Source: Nitrosovibrio sp. Nv6 (GTDB taxonomy: Bacteria > Pseudomonadota > Gammaproteobacteria > Burkholderiales > Nitrosomonadaceae). Taken from it: a DNA stretch of 64,000 nt. Where the stretch lies: positions 124,001-188,000 of the forward strand of contig NZ_FODX01000001.1 of the NCBI RefSeq assembly GCF_900110495.1, given 5' to 3'. The translations under genes were made by a program, and so were the position numbers. Within the stretch, counting starts at the first letter, position 1. Each line of letters begins with the position of its first letter. Positions 27,535 to 40,988 of this stretch are shown in pieces. A model generated the notes under the pieces. It saw only the letters and a list, made by a program, of their open reading frames with translations, was not told where the DNA came from and ran no database searches.

Positions 27535-28155
27535 TCAGGCGAGCTGCAACCGCTGGGTTGCGCCGGCGGTTATCTCGATCTCCTGGTGAGTTGTCATCAC
27601 TATCATACCGCCGTGTTCCAGGTGCCGCTCCATTAAACCCTGTACCAGCTTCACCGCCGCAGTATCCAACGCCGTCAGGGGTTCATCCAGTATCCATAGT
27701 ACCGTACTGCATACCAGCAGGCGTGCCAACGTCACCCTGCGCCGCTGGCCCTGCGACAATACTTTGGCCGGCAAGAGTTCGCGTCCCCCGAGTCCCATGT
27801 GCTGCAAGGCTTCATGCGCCTTGCGTTCATCGATTTCGGTACCAGCCAGGGCACTGGAAATACGAAGGTTTTCAATGGCGGTCAAATCGTCTTTCACGCC
27901 GCTTAAATGGCCAAGATAGGTCATTGAACCGTAGTAATCGCCACCGAGGGAGCGGATTTCAACGCCATCCCAGAGAATTTCACCATGAGCTGGAGTCGCG
28001 AGTCCGCACAGCATGCGTAAAAGACTGGTTTTACCGCTGCCATTGGGCCCTTGGACTTGCATCAATCCGCCAGTTTCGAGGGAAAAATCGATGCCGGCGA
28101 ATAATTTGCGGTCACCGCGCACGCACGTCAGGTTGTGTCCTTGCAGCGTTGGCAT
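27535..28155 (-). CDS. ccmA: Heme exporter ATP-binding protein CcmA
   Basis: 206 residues. Walker A GPNGSGKTS, signature LSQGQRRRVTLARLL, Walker B LWILDEPLTALD and the switch His in TTHQEIE are all present. It powers CcmB to release heme-loaded CcmE. It is the first gene of the ccmAB pair; a TATAAT box is about 24 bases upstream of the ATG. Confidence 0.95.
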   Translation of the reverse strand: MPTLQGHNLTCVRGDRKLFAGIDFSLETGGLMQVQGPNGSGKTSLLRMLCGLATPAHGEILWDGVEIRSLGGDYYGSMTYLGHLSGVKDDLTAIENLRISSALAGTEIDERKAHEALQHMGLGGRELLPAKVLSQGQRRRVTLARLLVCSTVLWILDEPLTALDTAAVKLVQGLMERHLEHGGMIVMTTHQEIEITAGATQRLQLA

Positions 28156-28689
28156 TTATCGAAGCCAAAAAAGCCAGCATTATAGCGTATCGAGGAGACA
28201 GGTGGCCGTGCGTATAATTTACATAAAGACCAATACGGTCGAAGCCAATAAACTTCGAGTTGTATTACTGCTACAGGGTGGCGCAGATTTCTTCGCAAGT
28301 GGTCCGACTAGCCACAGGGATAGGCGGCCAAACAAGCGAAGCATCACGCCGTATCGATCAGGTTCCTGGTCTGCGAAGCAGCAGATTGAGGTGAAGAATA
28401 ACACCTGTCAAGCATGCAATGCGCGATGATAATCAGGTGCCGTGGCAACAAAGTGAGGCAATTGGCATACGGTGCAATGCGCCTTTGCTTCTTGTCGTCT
28501 TACAACGCTGGGGGTGAACGGTTTGTTTACCTTCGGGATCAGAGCCTGTGTTGCAATTGACCAAGAAAGCCTCCGACCCGGTCCCGATTTTGGGAGGGCT
28601 GGTTGATAATCCGGCCTCCATAGAGGTTTATTCAGAGGCTTATAAATATTCCAGATGTCCCCATGCGTTTATCAGGCCTGTTCCGTTGT
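28156..28689. other. 534-bp region upstream of ccmA with possible insertion-sequence remnant
   Basis: A minus-strand TATAAT at 28179-28184 may be the ccmA -10 and a plus-strand TATAAT lies at 28213-28218; neither has a clear -35. From about 28430 to 28640 the sequence looks like the end of an insertion element. It closes with TTATTCAGAG at 28628-28637, the inverse of CTCTGAATAA at 26601. No intact gene is present. Confidence 0.4.
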
Positions 28690-29169
28690 TCAGGTTTTCG
28701 CCTTGTCTTGCTGAAACATTGCCTTGGCGCGCTGTTTGATTTCGTCCAGCGAGAGATCTTCATTGTGAGTCGCAAGGAACCACATATGCCCGAATGGGTC
28801 CTGCAGCGTGCCTGTCCTGTCACCGTAAAACTGATCCTGGACCGGCTTGATGGCCTTGGCGCCTGCACTCACCGCCTGATTAAACAACGCGTCCACATCC
28901 TTTACATATAAATGAAGACCAATGGGCGAGCCGCCCAAGGATTGCGGATTACGAAATGGGCTTTCGCCGCCGCAATCGTCAGCCATCATGATGCGGGAAT
29001 CGCCAACTTGAATCTCGGCATGTCCGATTTTGCCGCCGGGCATATCCATTCTGTATAATTCCGCTGCGTTAAACGCTCGCTTGTAAAATTCAATGGCATC
29101 GGCAGCGCCATTTATCATCAGGTATGGGGTAACGGTATGGTAACCATCAGGTATGGGTCTGGTTGTCAT
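28690..29169 (-). CDS. VOC-family (PhnB/glyoxalase-like) protein
   Basis: 159 residues, one two-module VOC fold. MTTRPIPDGYHTVTPYLMING (in part), AIEFYKRAFNAAE, MMADDCGGESPFRNPQSLGG (in part), LHLYVKDVDALFNQAVSAGA and DRTGTLQDPFGHMWFLATH are typical of the PhnB-like subgroup (YCIM-type uncharacterised VOC proteins). GAGGAG precedes the ATG. Such proteins are small-molecule binding or modifying enzymes; the substrate is unknown. It stands alone and is separated from the M64 gene by about 190 bases upstream. Confidence 0.85.
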   Translation of the reverse strand: MTTRPIPDGYHTVTPYLMINGAADAIEFYKRAFNAAELYRMDMPGGKIGHAEIQVGDSRIMMADDCGGESPFRNPQSLGGSPIGLHLYVKDVDALFNQAVSAGAKAIKPVQDQFYGDRTGTLQDPFGHMWFLATHNEDLSLDEIKQRAKAMFQQDKAKT

Positions 29170-29356
29170 GTCTGTACTCCTCTTTCAAGTGGATTTTTCG
29201 CATCGCTGATATACAGGGATACAGGGGTGGCATACGTCTGTGCATCCTCTCTGCCAAGTGCTTGTTAAACCGTACTATAGGAATTTCGTTAATGGTCTGC
29301 CTACTACATCTGCAAGGTCGGCGGATCAGGCGGTTTTGTATCATCGGACTTTGATC

Positions 29357-32023
29357 TCATCCGTCCCCCGCCCTCGACCGGCACCGTTCGCCCAAACATT
29401 TCAGAAGCGTCGGCAGGTCGACGCCCATCTCCTTGAATCTTTGCGTGAGTTCGTCACTGATAACGCCTCTCTCCCGCAGGCAGTGCAGTAAATCGCACAG
29501 ATCGCTGCCCTTTGGATGGTTCGGATCCCAGTTGTCGCCCCCTGGCGTCGCCACCCCGGTAAGCGTGCGTTCTCGTTCGAAAAGTAGTCCGCGCATGGTC
29601 TCGCCGCGCGCGCGAACGCGGAAACTGAAGACCCCCGGTATTTGCAGTTGATAGGCTGCGACGAATTGTCCTCCCGAATCCAGGCTCAGTGCGATAACGT
29701 CGGTTACGCCGCCCGGGCGCATTATTTCTGCCCACACATCCGCATGGCCCCTGAGCGGTGCCTCATACTCGCGCAGCGACGCTGTGAGACGGATGATGGC
29801 GCCGATCTCGAAACTCGTCTGTGTCGCATAAGCCGAAAAGGTCAAGCTGGAATAGACGTGCGCCACGACCTCATACGGTAGAACAGCCCGTGGCGCGACA
29901 CCTTCCGGCAATGCGCGAAGTGGCTTCAGCACAGCGTGCCACAGTCCGGCATGGGTTCCGGCGGCTTGGGCCGGAAGCACTGGCAGGGCGCACCGGTAAT
30001 AGGACGCATACTGACTCATCACAAATTCAGAGTTGGCTCCGCCCGGCCCTGAGGTTGGCGTGATAAGCGAGCCGTCCGGCGCTTCAAGCTGACAATCGAT
30101 GGCCTGCGGAGCAGGACTCAACACGATCAGATCCATTCCATAATCCGCTTCGCAAGTCCAGAACGGAATGCGATGCTCGGAATTCCTGCCAAGAACACCT
30201 CGCGGATCGGCCGCGATTTGCGCATTCGAGACGCCAGCAAGTATTTGCAGAAAATATTTGCCGAGCCGCATAGGCTGATCGGTTGAGAGTGCGCCGGTGA
30301 TCAAAAGATACCCGTTGTGCCCCTGGCACAGCGTTGTCAGCGCGGGAACGCTGATATTGGACGGCAGTCCGAAGCCAACCGCATATGTGTTTGCCGTGAT
30401 ACTGCCTGAGATGTCGGCCAGGGGTGGAGGGCGGTTCCACATTCCATCGGTGAGCACCACCATTGCCGTCACATCATATGGAGGGGCCGCCGCCGCTTGC
30501 GCGTCATCCAGCATCTGCTTTCCCTTCACTACGCCGTCGCCGATGGATGTGGCACCCGCGGGATCGATATCACTTCCTGAAATATGTCCAATCGCAGTCG
30601 TACGCCCCGCCCCGCCGGGAGCAGCGCCGACGTCCTGGATTTCCATCAACCGTTGCGCAGCTTCGTTGAAACGGACAAGCCCAATCCCATCCCCGGGCTG
30701 CATGATGCTGATAAAAGCGTTGGCCGCCTCGCGCAGTTTCTGCACCTTTGTAACGGCATCGCCGGCATCGTCATCCATGCTACCGGACCGATCCAGCACA
30801 AGCGCGACGGCCGCGCGGGGACGCGCGATGGTGTTGGCAAGAATATTGATCGTCCAGGTCTGGTCTGTCTCGGCGCAGCGAACGGTAACGTCCCCACTGG
30901 CGGAATCGCCCGGATTCGTCGACGTATATGCCAGCCAGATGCGGGCTTGTGTGACGGGGAGAATCGGATCGCTGGTGACGGTGATAGATGTGCCATCCGG
31001 TGTGTCGAAACCACCAGTCGGTCCCGCGATGATTTCGAATGTGAGGCTGCGGCAGACTACAACCTCCCACACGATTGCACGATGCGTCGTGATGCCGACA
31101 CCCCCCATTCCCGCCGGAACGTCCCGGAAATCAATACTCGGTGTAATCAGGTTGATCGATTCAGCCGGTAGAAACGGTTGTAGCGTTTGGCGGATAACAC
31201 CGGCACATACAGGACAGAACGGCGCGTAGTCCCGCATGTAGCAACTCGGCAGCGGACGGTAGGTGTTGCAGTCCGAGTAAATCGCTCCCTCATAGGTACC
31301 TACCGCCCCTGCCGCCGGAAGCGTCGCAGGAGGTATGCAGGTGGAAGCCGTGCAGCCTGGATCGCATTGTGACGGCATCGGCGTGGTATCGGCAATCAGA
31401 GTACGCCACTTGTTCGTGGCGCGATTTGTGTCGCGCGTCACATTAGGCTGAGATGGCTCTCCTGCCGGTGTGCCAACGCCGTTGCCGCCATACTCATCCG
31501 CCAGCCCAAAAGCACTGTGGCCAATTTCGTGAATTGCAATCTGGGATGCCAGGGCATTGGTGGAACAGGTGGCGATTGTTCCACCCGAGCCGCCATACTT
31601 GCTCGAATTGACGATGCAAAGCACCTGATGCCTGAGCGGTACCTGCGCAGAGGCAACTGACAATGCCAAGGCTGTATTTACGGTCAGCAGGCGATCAAGA
31701 GGCGTCCCGGCAAAATCCGTGCAGAATGTTGCATCGAAATAAGTGTTGGCTGTTGTCGGCGTTCCCCCAGCGCATCCGGGATCGTCAGCGCCACTATCGG
31801 TTGAGACGACGTCAACCCGATGCACATTGATTCCACAAAAGGCTTCGTCCAGAGGCGGGGTCGTGCGCAAGGTCACCAGGAAATTCTGCACATCCGCATG
31901 ATACTGGGGCAACTCGCTCGCGCGGTATCCGTCGCCCAGAATGACGAGATTCCAGCGCGCACTGTCGGGACCGTGATCGACAACCTTCGTCGTGCCAACA
32001 ACATATCCATCACTCGCGCTCAT
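29357..32023 (-). CDS. M64-type zinc metallopeptidase fused to a VWA domain
   Basis: 888 residues. Residues about 20-290 match the IgA-peptidase M64 family: NLVILGDGYRASELPQYHADV (in part), a zinc site HEIGHSAFGLADEY with His165, Glu166, His169 and Asp176, and the Cys-rich CYMRDYAPFCPVC near 262-273. A beta domain follows. A von Willebrand A domain occupies about 404-600 with a complete MIDAS (DRSGS at 411-415, Thr492, Asp526). The last 290 residues are predicted beta-rich with no known domain. No signal peptide is visible, so the cellular site is unclear. The start overlaps the upstream hypothetical gene by 4 bases. Confidence 0.8.
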   Translation of the reverse strand: MSASDGYVVGTTKVVDHGPDSARWNLVILGDGYRASELPQYHADVQNFLVTLRTTPPLDEAFCGINVHRVDVVSTDSGADDPGCAGGTPTTANTYFDATFCTDFAGTPLDRLLTVNTALALSVASAQVPLRHQVLCIVNSSKYGGSGGTIATCSTNALASQIAIHEIGHSAFGLADEYGGNGVGTPAGEPSQPNVTRDTNRATNKWRTLIADTTPMPSQCDPGCTASTCIPPATLPAAGAVGTYEGAIYSDCNTYRPLPSCYMRDYAPFCPVCAGVIRQTLQPFLPAESINLITPSIDFRDVPAGMGGVGITTHRAIVWEVVVCRSLTFEIIAGPTGGFDTPDGTSITVTSDPILPVTQARIWLAYTSTNPGDSASGDVTVRCAETDQTWTINILANTIARPRAAVALVLDRSGSMDDDAGDAVTKVQKLREAANAFISIMQPGDGIGLVRFNEAAQRLMEIQDVGAAPGGAGRTTAIGHISGSDIDPAGATSIGDGVVKGKQMLDDAQAAAAPPYDVTAMVVLTDGMWNRPPPLADISGSITANTYAVGFGLPSNISVPALTTLCQGHNGYLLITGALSTDQPMRLGKYFLQILAGVSNAQIAADPRGVLGRNSEHRIPFWTCEADYGMDLIVLSPAPQAIDCQLEAPDGSLITPTSGPGGANSEFVMSQYASYYRCALPVLPAQAAGTHAGLWHAVLKPLRALPEGVAPRAVLPYEVVAHVYSSLTFSAYATQTSFEIGAIIRLTASLREYEAPLRGHADVWAEIMRPGGVTDVIALSLDSGGQFVAAYQLQIPGVFSFRVRARGETMRGLLFERERTLTGVATPGGDNWDPNHPKGSDLCDLLHCLRERGVISDELTQRFKEMGVDLPTLLKCLGERCRSRAGDG

Positions 32024-32490
32024 TGGGTGCTTCCCCTCTCTCCCCTGGGTATGTCGAACCTCGCCAGTTCAGCCGATCCCGCCTGCAGTGCGCTTACCTT
32101 AGTCACGTCGAGCGATTCACCCATCAGCGTCACTGACGCGGCATCCGGTTTATCCGGAAGGAGCACCTCAAAGATGCTTTCCTTGACATCGCCAAATTCA
32201 CGCCGAATCCTGCCATCGGGCGAATGTACCTCCACGGATCCGGCCAGCGGCGAATGGATAAGCCGGTGGAAAATCACGTGATCGCTCTTGTCGCGAAGTT
32301 CCATCCAGAAGCCGCCGTGCTTCCTCGCCTGCGGGAGTTCTCCGATCGAAGGAGGGCAAATCATTTGCAGCCGTTCATGCGATATCAACTGAACTGTTCC
32401 GTCCGCGACCCGAAACGTGAGCCGGAGCGTTTTGGGAGACTGTCTGACATCGGGGCGTTTCGCCTGATCGGGCTGGTCGATATTCGACAT
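32020..32490 (-). CDS. Hypothetical protein translationally coupled to the M64-VWA peptidase
   Basis: 156 residues, not recognised. AGGAGG precedes the ATG. The N-terminal 20 residues are polar. The rest is beta-rich and reads as one compact domain: LRLTFRVADGTVQLISHERL (in part), MICPPSIGELP, FWMELRDKSDHVIFHRLIHSP (in part) and SVEVHSPDGRIRREF. There is no signal peptide or membrane segment. The 4-base overlap with the peptidase gene suggests a partner protein made in equal amounts. Confidence 0.65.
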   Translation of the reverse strand: MSNIDQPDQAKRPDVRQSPKTLRLTFRVADGTVQLISHERLQMICPPSIGELPQARKHGGFWMELRDKSDHVIFHRLIHSPLAGSVEVHSPDGRIRREFGDVKESIFEVLLPDKPDAASVTLMGESLDVTKVSALQAGSAELARFDIPRGERGSTQ

Positions 32491-32609
32491 GCTTCCTCCT
32501 GTAAGTGAAAAGCGGGATAGCGGTGAATTAATGACATCAATCGAACAACTGTTTCAAAGCCACCGCTTCCTGTCCTGTTCAAGTGTTGCGGTCTTGCTGC
32601 AGCGTCTTG

Positions 32610-33548
32610 TCATGCTGGTGCGATCTCGCGCTCCAGTGCTGACCGGTCCCAATCCCCCAGCGTGGCGGCAGCCTCATAGGTGGTCTGGAGAAAAGAGAGC
32701 AGCGTCTGTGGAGGATTTGCGGCTGTACGCACGGCTTCATAGGGAAGGATAAACTCGCCCAGCTTGCCATGAAAATACGCGGCCTCTGGCTGAACTGGAT
32801 AGTCGTTGAAACCGGCGGGGCTGGGATAGGCGTAAGAGTAGAACGCGGCTTCGCCCAAGCCCGTCCCCGGCCAAAAGCCTGCGCTCGATACCTCGTGGGA
32901 ATACGCTTCTTGCGTTATCCTGTCGGCAACGTTAGGAAAGCCGCCAGGATGCTTCGGGGCGGTTCGTCCGGAAAACCGGGTCACAGCCAGGTCAATGCCT
33001 CCCCAGAAGAAATGCACCGGGCTCACCTTGCCTATGAAGCGGGCGCGGAAATCCTTGAAGACGCAATCGGTCTGCACGAGCGCATGCCAGAAGAGGGAAG
33101 CCGCGTTCGCGTCGTAGCTCGCATGCTGCTCATCTTTCTCAAATGGTATTGCCACCTCCACCTCGACCGGGCGGGTAAAGATCCTGACCTCGATACCGAG
33201 TTCGGCCAGCGCCTGCATAGTCTTGCGGTAGAAGTTGGCGACAGACATCGGTTCTAGAGCGAATGAGCGATCATTGCCTTGCGAAGTCGTGATGTGCAGC
33301 GCGTGAGAGATGAAATCGAAGTCGATGGCAAATGTAAACATCCCGTAGGGGATGGGCGAAGTTGTGAGGCCGCGCGTGGTAACATAAAGTGTAGAACCCC
33401 AACTGTGGTTGATGTCCGGGGAGAGCGTCAATCGGATTTTACCGACTACCTGTGCCCACATATTGAGCGTGGTACAAGTGTCCTGCCACCCTTCCAGCGG
33501 CGGCAGCCTGGGCCAATCGTTCGGGCCAGCTATATGCTTCATTGTCAT
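32610..33548 (-). CDS. DUF5996 family protein
   Basis: 312 residues from ATG 33546-33548. This is the best placed of three clustered Met codons relative to AGGAG. Family marks run the full length: WPRLPPLEGWQDTCTTLNMWA (in part), QVVGKIRLTLSPDINHSWGS (in part), YVTTRGLTTSPIPYG, FTIDFDFISH-like (FAIDFDFISH), GKVSPVHFFWGGIDLAVTRFSG (in part), AYSHEVSSAGFWPG and EAAFYSYAYP. The conserved His/Trp/Asp-rich core suggests an enzyme, but the activity is unknown. It lies 119 bases upstream of the hypothetical/M64 pair on the same strand, so it may be the first gene of that operon. Confidence 0.8.
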   Translation of the reverse strand: MTMKHIAGPNDWPRLPPLEGWQDTCTTLNMWAQVVGKIRLTLSPDINHSWGSTLYVTTRGLTTSPIPYGMFTFAIDFDFISHALHITTSQGNDRSFALEPMSVANFYRKTMQALAELGIEVRIFTRPVEVEVAIPFEKDEQHASYDANAASLFWHALVQTDCVFKDFRARFIGKVSPVHFFWGGIDLAVTRFSGRTAPKHPGGFPNVADRITQEAYSHEVSSAGFWPGTGLGEAAFYSYAYPSPAGFNDYPVQPEAAYFHGKLGEFILPYEAVRTAANPPQTLLSFLQTTYEAAATLGDWDRSALEREIAPA

Positions 33549-33734
33549 GATCATTTCTCCTGGCTGGCAAATACCTTTACGCTACTAACCTCACCCACAT
33601 GCTATTGGTGCTGCTGTGCCTTATGTATAAGCGGAACGCGGATTAAGCGATAATACCTTTCGTATGCCCAATAAGAGCGTACTTGCAAGGGGGTGTCTTG
33701 ACGTACACTTTCAAACTGCTCTATAGGAACACTA

Positions 33735-34031
33735 TTAATTCAGGTCAGGACAGGGACCGCATGTTCCGGCCTCGTGGTCGTAGCATCCACACTCTCCGGT
33801 TTCTTCGTTGCATACTACGATAAGTACGAAGGGTCCATCAGCTTCGGATGCGCCTGAAGACGAGATTCTGAAGTGTGACCAGTGAACAGGCGTGCCATGC
33901 AGACGATTCATTATTGTGCTCATCTCTTGCACTTTGCCGGTAATCTCTTCAAATAAGCGTGCCATCCTGTCTTTATCTTCCCCCTTGAGCGACTTGAGCG
34001 ACTTCAGTTTTTTTCGTACAGATTTAGGCAT
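33735..34031 (-). CDS. Small protein with Cys-rich C-terminal tail
   Basis: 98 residues from ATG 34029-34031, which follows GGGGAA at 8-base spacing; a longer in-frame start at 34163 lacks such a site. The N-terminal half is basic and helical (KSVRKKLKSLKSLKGEDKDR). The middle, HWSHFRISSSGASEADGPFVL (in part), resembles a small beta domain. The last 25 residues carry five Cys: CNEETGECGCYDHEAGTCGP (in part), then C. Nothing is recognised. The tail could bind metal, form disulfides or be a modified-peptide core. No maturation enzyme is adjacent. Confidence 0.6.
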   Translation of the reverse strand: MPKSVRKKLKSLKSLKGEDKDRMARLFEEITGKVQEMSTIMNRLHGTPVHWSHFRISSSGASEADGPFVLIVVCNEETGECGCYDHEAGTCGPCPDLN

Positions 34032-34226
34032 ATCACATTCCCCGAAAAGATTATTTAAGTTCCGCGCCGAAATGGTATAACTGCGACCTACTATTTTCTT
34101 AGACCATATTGTTCCTAATAGCAAGGACGATAAATCCGATAAATCCGTACGAAAGTTGCTCAAGAATGAGCAGAGATGGTTGGTTCCCTAGTTCAACAGA
34201 AATTTTTACTGCAACCTGGAACGTGA

Positions 34227-35199
<973 letters not shown>

Positions 35200-35594
35200 C
35201 GATTACGCTACACTTTCCCTACCTGCATAAGCCGATCAATAGTCGTCATTTTCTTTTCGCTAGCGTTTTTTGTAACAGCTTTATACGCGGCATTGCGCTC
35301 AGTGCCCAGCAACCGCTACAACCATCAACATAGCCCTGTACTTTGCTATTTTCAGGATTCTCTAAATAATCCTTCGCAGGGCACTGGATGGGCAGGGATG
35401 AAACGTGTGCCAAGTGCGTAGACAAAATCCTGCTATCCTATCATTTCCGACTATTATTTTTTACCCGAAGCTGCCGTTAAACCGATATCTCCTTTCGATA
35501 TGCTCCCTGTAATAAAAACCGGGTAAAAAGGATGAATCGCAGTATGACCGAATCGGTTTTTCGGTAAAACACCCGCTTCGCTATCCCGGTCAGT
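35200..35594. other. Non-coding region between the transpeptidase gene and pyrG
   Basis: About 395 bases without a supported gene, AT-rich at 35440-35560. No terminator with a clear U-tract was found. The pyrG promoter lies at its end. Confidence 0.5.
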
Positions 35595-35623
35595 TTGTCC
35601 GGGAAGGCCTTTTCCGGTATCAT
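35595..35623 (+). promoter_or_regulatory. Predicted sigma70 promoter of pyrG
   Basis: TTGTCC (35595-35600), 17-base spacer, TATCAT (35618-35623). Transcription would start at about 35630-35632, at or next to the pyrG ATG, giving a nearly leaderless mRNA; no Shine-Dalgarno precedes the ATG, which fits. Confidence 0.45.
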
Positions 35624-35625
35624 AA

Positions 35626-37341
<1,716 letters not shown>

Positions 37342-37569
37342 AAAAGAATTAAGTCTGGTTGAAGCTGGCTCGGGAAAATCCAATTCCCGGCTGAAGATTC
37401 CTTCATGATCAAAACCAAAATAAAGCTTTAACCCATCCGAATATATGACGGAATTCAGGCGAACGTGCCAGCGATTTCCTTTCCTTTTATCTTCTTTTAT
37501 CTTCAGTTCGTCTCGCCACGAGGCCTGAATACTTAGCAAAGCAGTTTTTAATAACTTATAAATAAATGA

Positions 37570-38868
<1,299 letters not shown>

Positions 38869-39011
38869 AACGCTGCATAGTTTTTCGACTCGTTTTTCTG
38901 GCAGGCAGCGGAAGAAATTTGAAGCACGCATATAATTGAACGCGATGCCGCGAAGCGGGGAAAGTCGCAAGTAGCGGTTTCTCGCGAGCTGTGGTCTTGA
39001 GAGATGTTCAA

Positions 39012-39332
39012 GTGAAAGTATTGAGCTTTATACTCACTGCGTTGATTGTCCTGCTGCAATATCCGCTATGGCTGGGCAAGGGTAGCTGGCTTAAAGTATG
39101 GGAAGTTGATCAGCAGGTCATGACGCAGTACGAAATCAACCAGAAACTGAAGAGCCGAAATGCCGCGCTGGACGCGGAAGTACGCGACCTCAAGCAGGGT
39201 TATGAAGCCATTGAAGAGCGGGCTCGCAGCGAGTTGGGCATGATCAGGGAGGATGAAGTCTTTTTTCACATAACGGAAGATAACGAAAAAAATCTTTCTC
39301 AAGCGGACAGGATGGGAGACGGTAAACCCTGA
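39012..39332 (+). CDS. ftsB: Cell division protein FtsB
   Basis: 106 residues from GTG 39012; an in-frame GTG at 38991 would add seven atypical residues, and GAGAG at 38999-39003 suits 39012. An N-terminal transmembrane helix, [19 protein letters not shown], is followed by a coiled coil (about 30-75, [19 protein letters not shown]) and the conserved [18 protein letters not shown]. It joins FtsL and FtsQ in the divisome. The eno-ftsB order is conserved in proteobacteria. Confidence 0.92.
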   Translation: MKVLSFILTALIVLLQYPLWLGKGSWLKVWEVDQQVMTQYEINQKLKSRNAALDAEVRDLKQGYEAIEERARSELGMIREDEVFFHITEDNEKNLSQADRMGDGKP

Positions 39333-39467
39333 GTTAACAAAACAGCAAAAATTCAAGGAAATGCCCGATAGCGCAAAATTTCCTTGTTCTTCCTTGTTCT
39401 TCATGGCGGGAAAGCCGGGATAGTACGGAGCTTGCCAACGATAGCAGTCAAATAGCAGGATAAAGCC

Positions 39468-39857
39468 ATGCATCTGCTTTTAATAATCGGTGTCGCTCTC
39501 GCTATATGCGTTGTAGGGTTTGCTCTGCAGAATAATGTACCGGTGACGGTAACCCTGGCCATGTGGAATTTCGAGGGGTCGCTGGCCCTGGTGCTGCTGC
39601 TCGCACTTGGTCTGGGCGTGCTCATTGCCGGACTGATGTCATCGCCAAGTATGATAAAGAGCCGATGGACACGTTCGCGCCTTCGTCAGAAGGTTGCGCG
39701 TCTGGAGCAGGACAAGATAGGGCTGGAGCGACGCATCGTCGAACTGGAAGCCGAACTTGCCAGCTTGACTCCCGAAATTATCCCCGAGGAGGAACCCCAG
39801 CGCTACCTCGGATTCAAATCGCTATTTTTGGGCGAGCCCGGGAAACCCAAAGAATAA
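39468..39857 (+). CDS. lapA: LapA-family (DUF1049) membrane protein
   Basis: 129 residues. Two transmembrane helices, LLLIIGVALAICVVGFAL and LALVLLLALGLGVLIAGLM, flank the signature QNNVPVTVTLAMWNFEG. A cytosolic coiled coil follows (RLRQKVARLEQDKIGLERRI, in part). Family knowledge: LapA works with LapB in controlling lipopolysaccharide synthesis; lapB is not next to it here. ATG 39468 is set by the family start. Confidence 0.85.
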   Translation: MHLLLIIGVALAICVVGFALQNNVPVTVTLAMWNFEGSLALVLLLALGLGVLIAGLMSSPSMIKSRWTRSRLRQKVARLEQDKIGLERRIVELEAELASLTPEIIPEEEPQRYLGFKSLFLGEPGKPKE

Positions 39858-40045
39858 TCGAAGTTGCGCACGAATCGCCATGGGTAAGCGTCGCCAAGAG
39901 GTTGTGCCATCGAGTGGGCTCGCTAATTTACAAAAAACAAATAACAAGAATGTGCTCGACTTCTCATGCAGAAAATCTTCTTATCCAGCAAGATCTTGTA
40001 GCCCCGTTTAATAGCACATACTCCCAACAATACTCACCCCAACCG

Positions 40046-40894
40046 ATGCTGCGCTCGCTTACCAATGCGCCTTTGCAGGCACGCCTGTCTCTGAAATTTG
40101 CAGAGGATAGTGGCACGACCCGGCTGGTGGAGCGCGATCATTTCGGTCCTCTGCTGGTGCAGAAACCCCTCTACCCGGAAGGGCGCGAGGTTTGCCAGGT
40201 AGTCATCATCCATCCGCCTGGCGGAGTGGTTGGCGGGGATGAGCTTGAGATTTCGGCTCGGGTCGGTGAATCAGCACTGGCACAAATCACCACGCCGGGC
40301 GCGGCCAAATGGTACAAAGCCAACGGGCATGTTTCGCGCCAGAATATACGTCTGCATGTCGACACCCGTGGATCGCTAGAGTGGGCGCCACAGGAAACCA
40401 TTTTTTTCGATAATGCACGGGTGGCGCTTGATCATCAAGTCACGCTGGAGAAAGAGGCAGTCTACATCGGTTGTGAAATTTTATGCTTTGGCCGCACTGC
40501 GTCCGGCGAATCGTTCACGGGCGGCCAGATCAGGCAGCGCACCAGCATTCGTCGCGACGGAAAACTGATCTGGTTCGAGCAACTCCGGCTACTGGGCGGG
40601 AGCCCTGCCATGAAAGGCTCTCTTGCACTATCAGGCAGGACGGTTTGCGCAACACTTATTTCAACCGGAAAAGCAGTGCCGGGGACGCTGATCGATTCAG
40701 CGCGGGAAGAGGCGGACGAAATAGCGAATGGCGCCGGTCATATTGGCGTTTCCCAACTCAAGTCGGTAGTGGTGGCACGTTACCTTGGAGATTCGAGCGA
40801 AACGGCAAGGCGTATCATGCTGCATATTTGGGGTTTGTTGCGCCCTGCAATGCTCGGCCGTCCGGCGATCGTGCCACGCATGTGGAACACATGA
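40046..40894 (+). CDS. ureD: Urease accessory protein UreD
   Basis: 282 residues from ATG 40046 ([20 protein letters not shown]). In-frame starts upstream (for example 39950) exist, but the sequence between has non-coding-like codon use; neither start has a good ribosome site. Family motifs are [21 protein letters not shown] (in part), [24 protein letters not shown] and [12 protein letters not shown]. UreD (UreH) is the scaffold that binds the UreABC trimer and conducts nickel delivered by UreFG. First gene of ureDABCEFG. Confidence 0.93.
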   Translation: MLRSLTNAPLQARLSLKFAEDSGTTRLVERDHFGPLLVQKPLYPEGREVCQVVIIHPPGGVVGGDELEISARVGESALAQITTPGAAKWYKANGHVSRQNIRLHVDTRGSLEWAPQETIFFDNARVALDHQVTLEKEAVYIGCEILCFGRTASGESFTGGQIRQRTSIRRDGKLIWFEQLRLLGGSPAMKGSLALSGRTVCATLISTGKAVPGTLIDSAREEADEIANGAGHIGVSQLKSVVVARYLGDSSETARRIMLHIWGLLRPAMLGRPAIVPRMWNT

Positions 40895-40988
40895 TACCCG
40901 TCCAGTGAGGGGTATTTTTTTTCATTGGAAGAAAGACGGGCTTCAGGCTGAGCAGTGTCGAAATTATTATTTTGCGGAGGAGAAAATA

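Noticed and set aside
28433..28621. 62-codon minus-strand frame upstream of ccmA
   Set aside because: It starts within insertion-element-like sequence and shows no domain or ribosome site; treated as part of the remnant.
39563..40045. Upstream extension of the ureD reading frame
   Set aside because: It runs through lapA in another frame and through AT-rich sequence; UreD homology begins near 40046.
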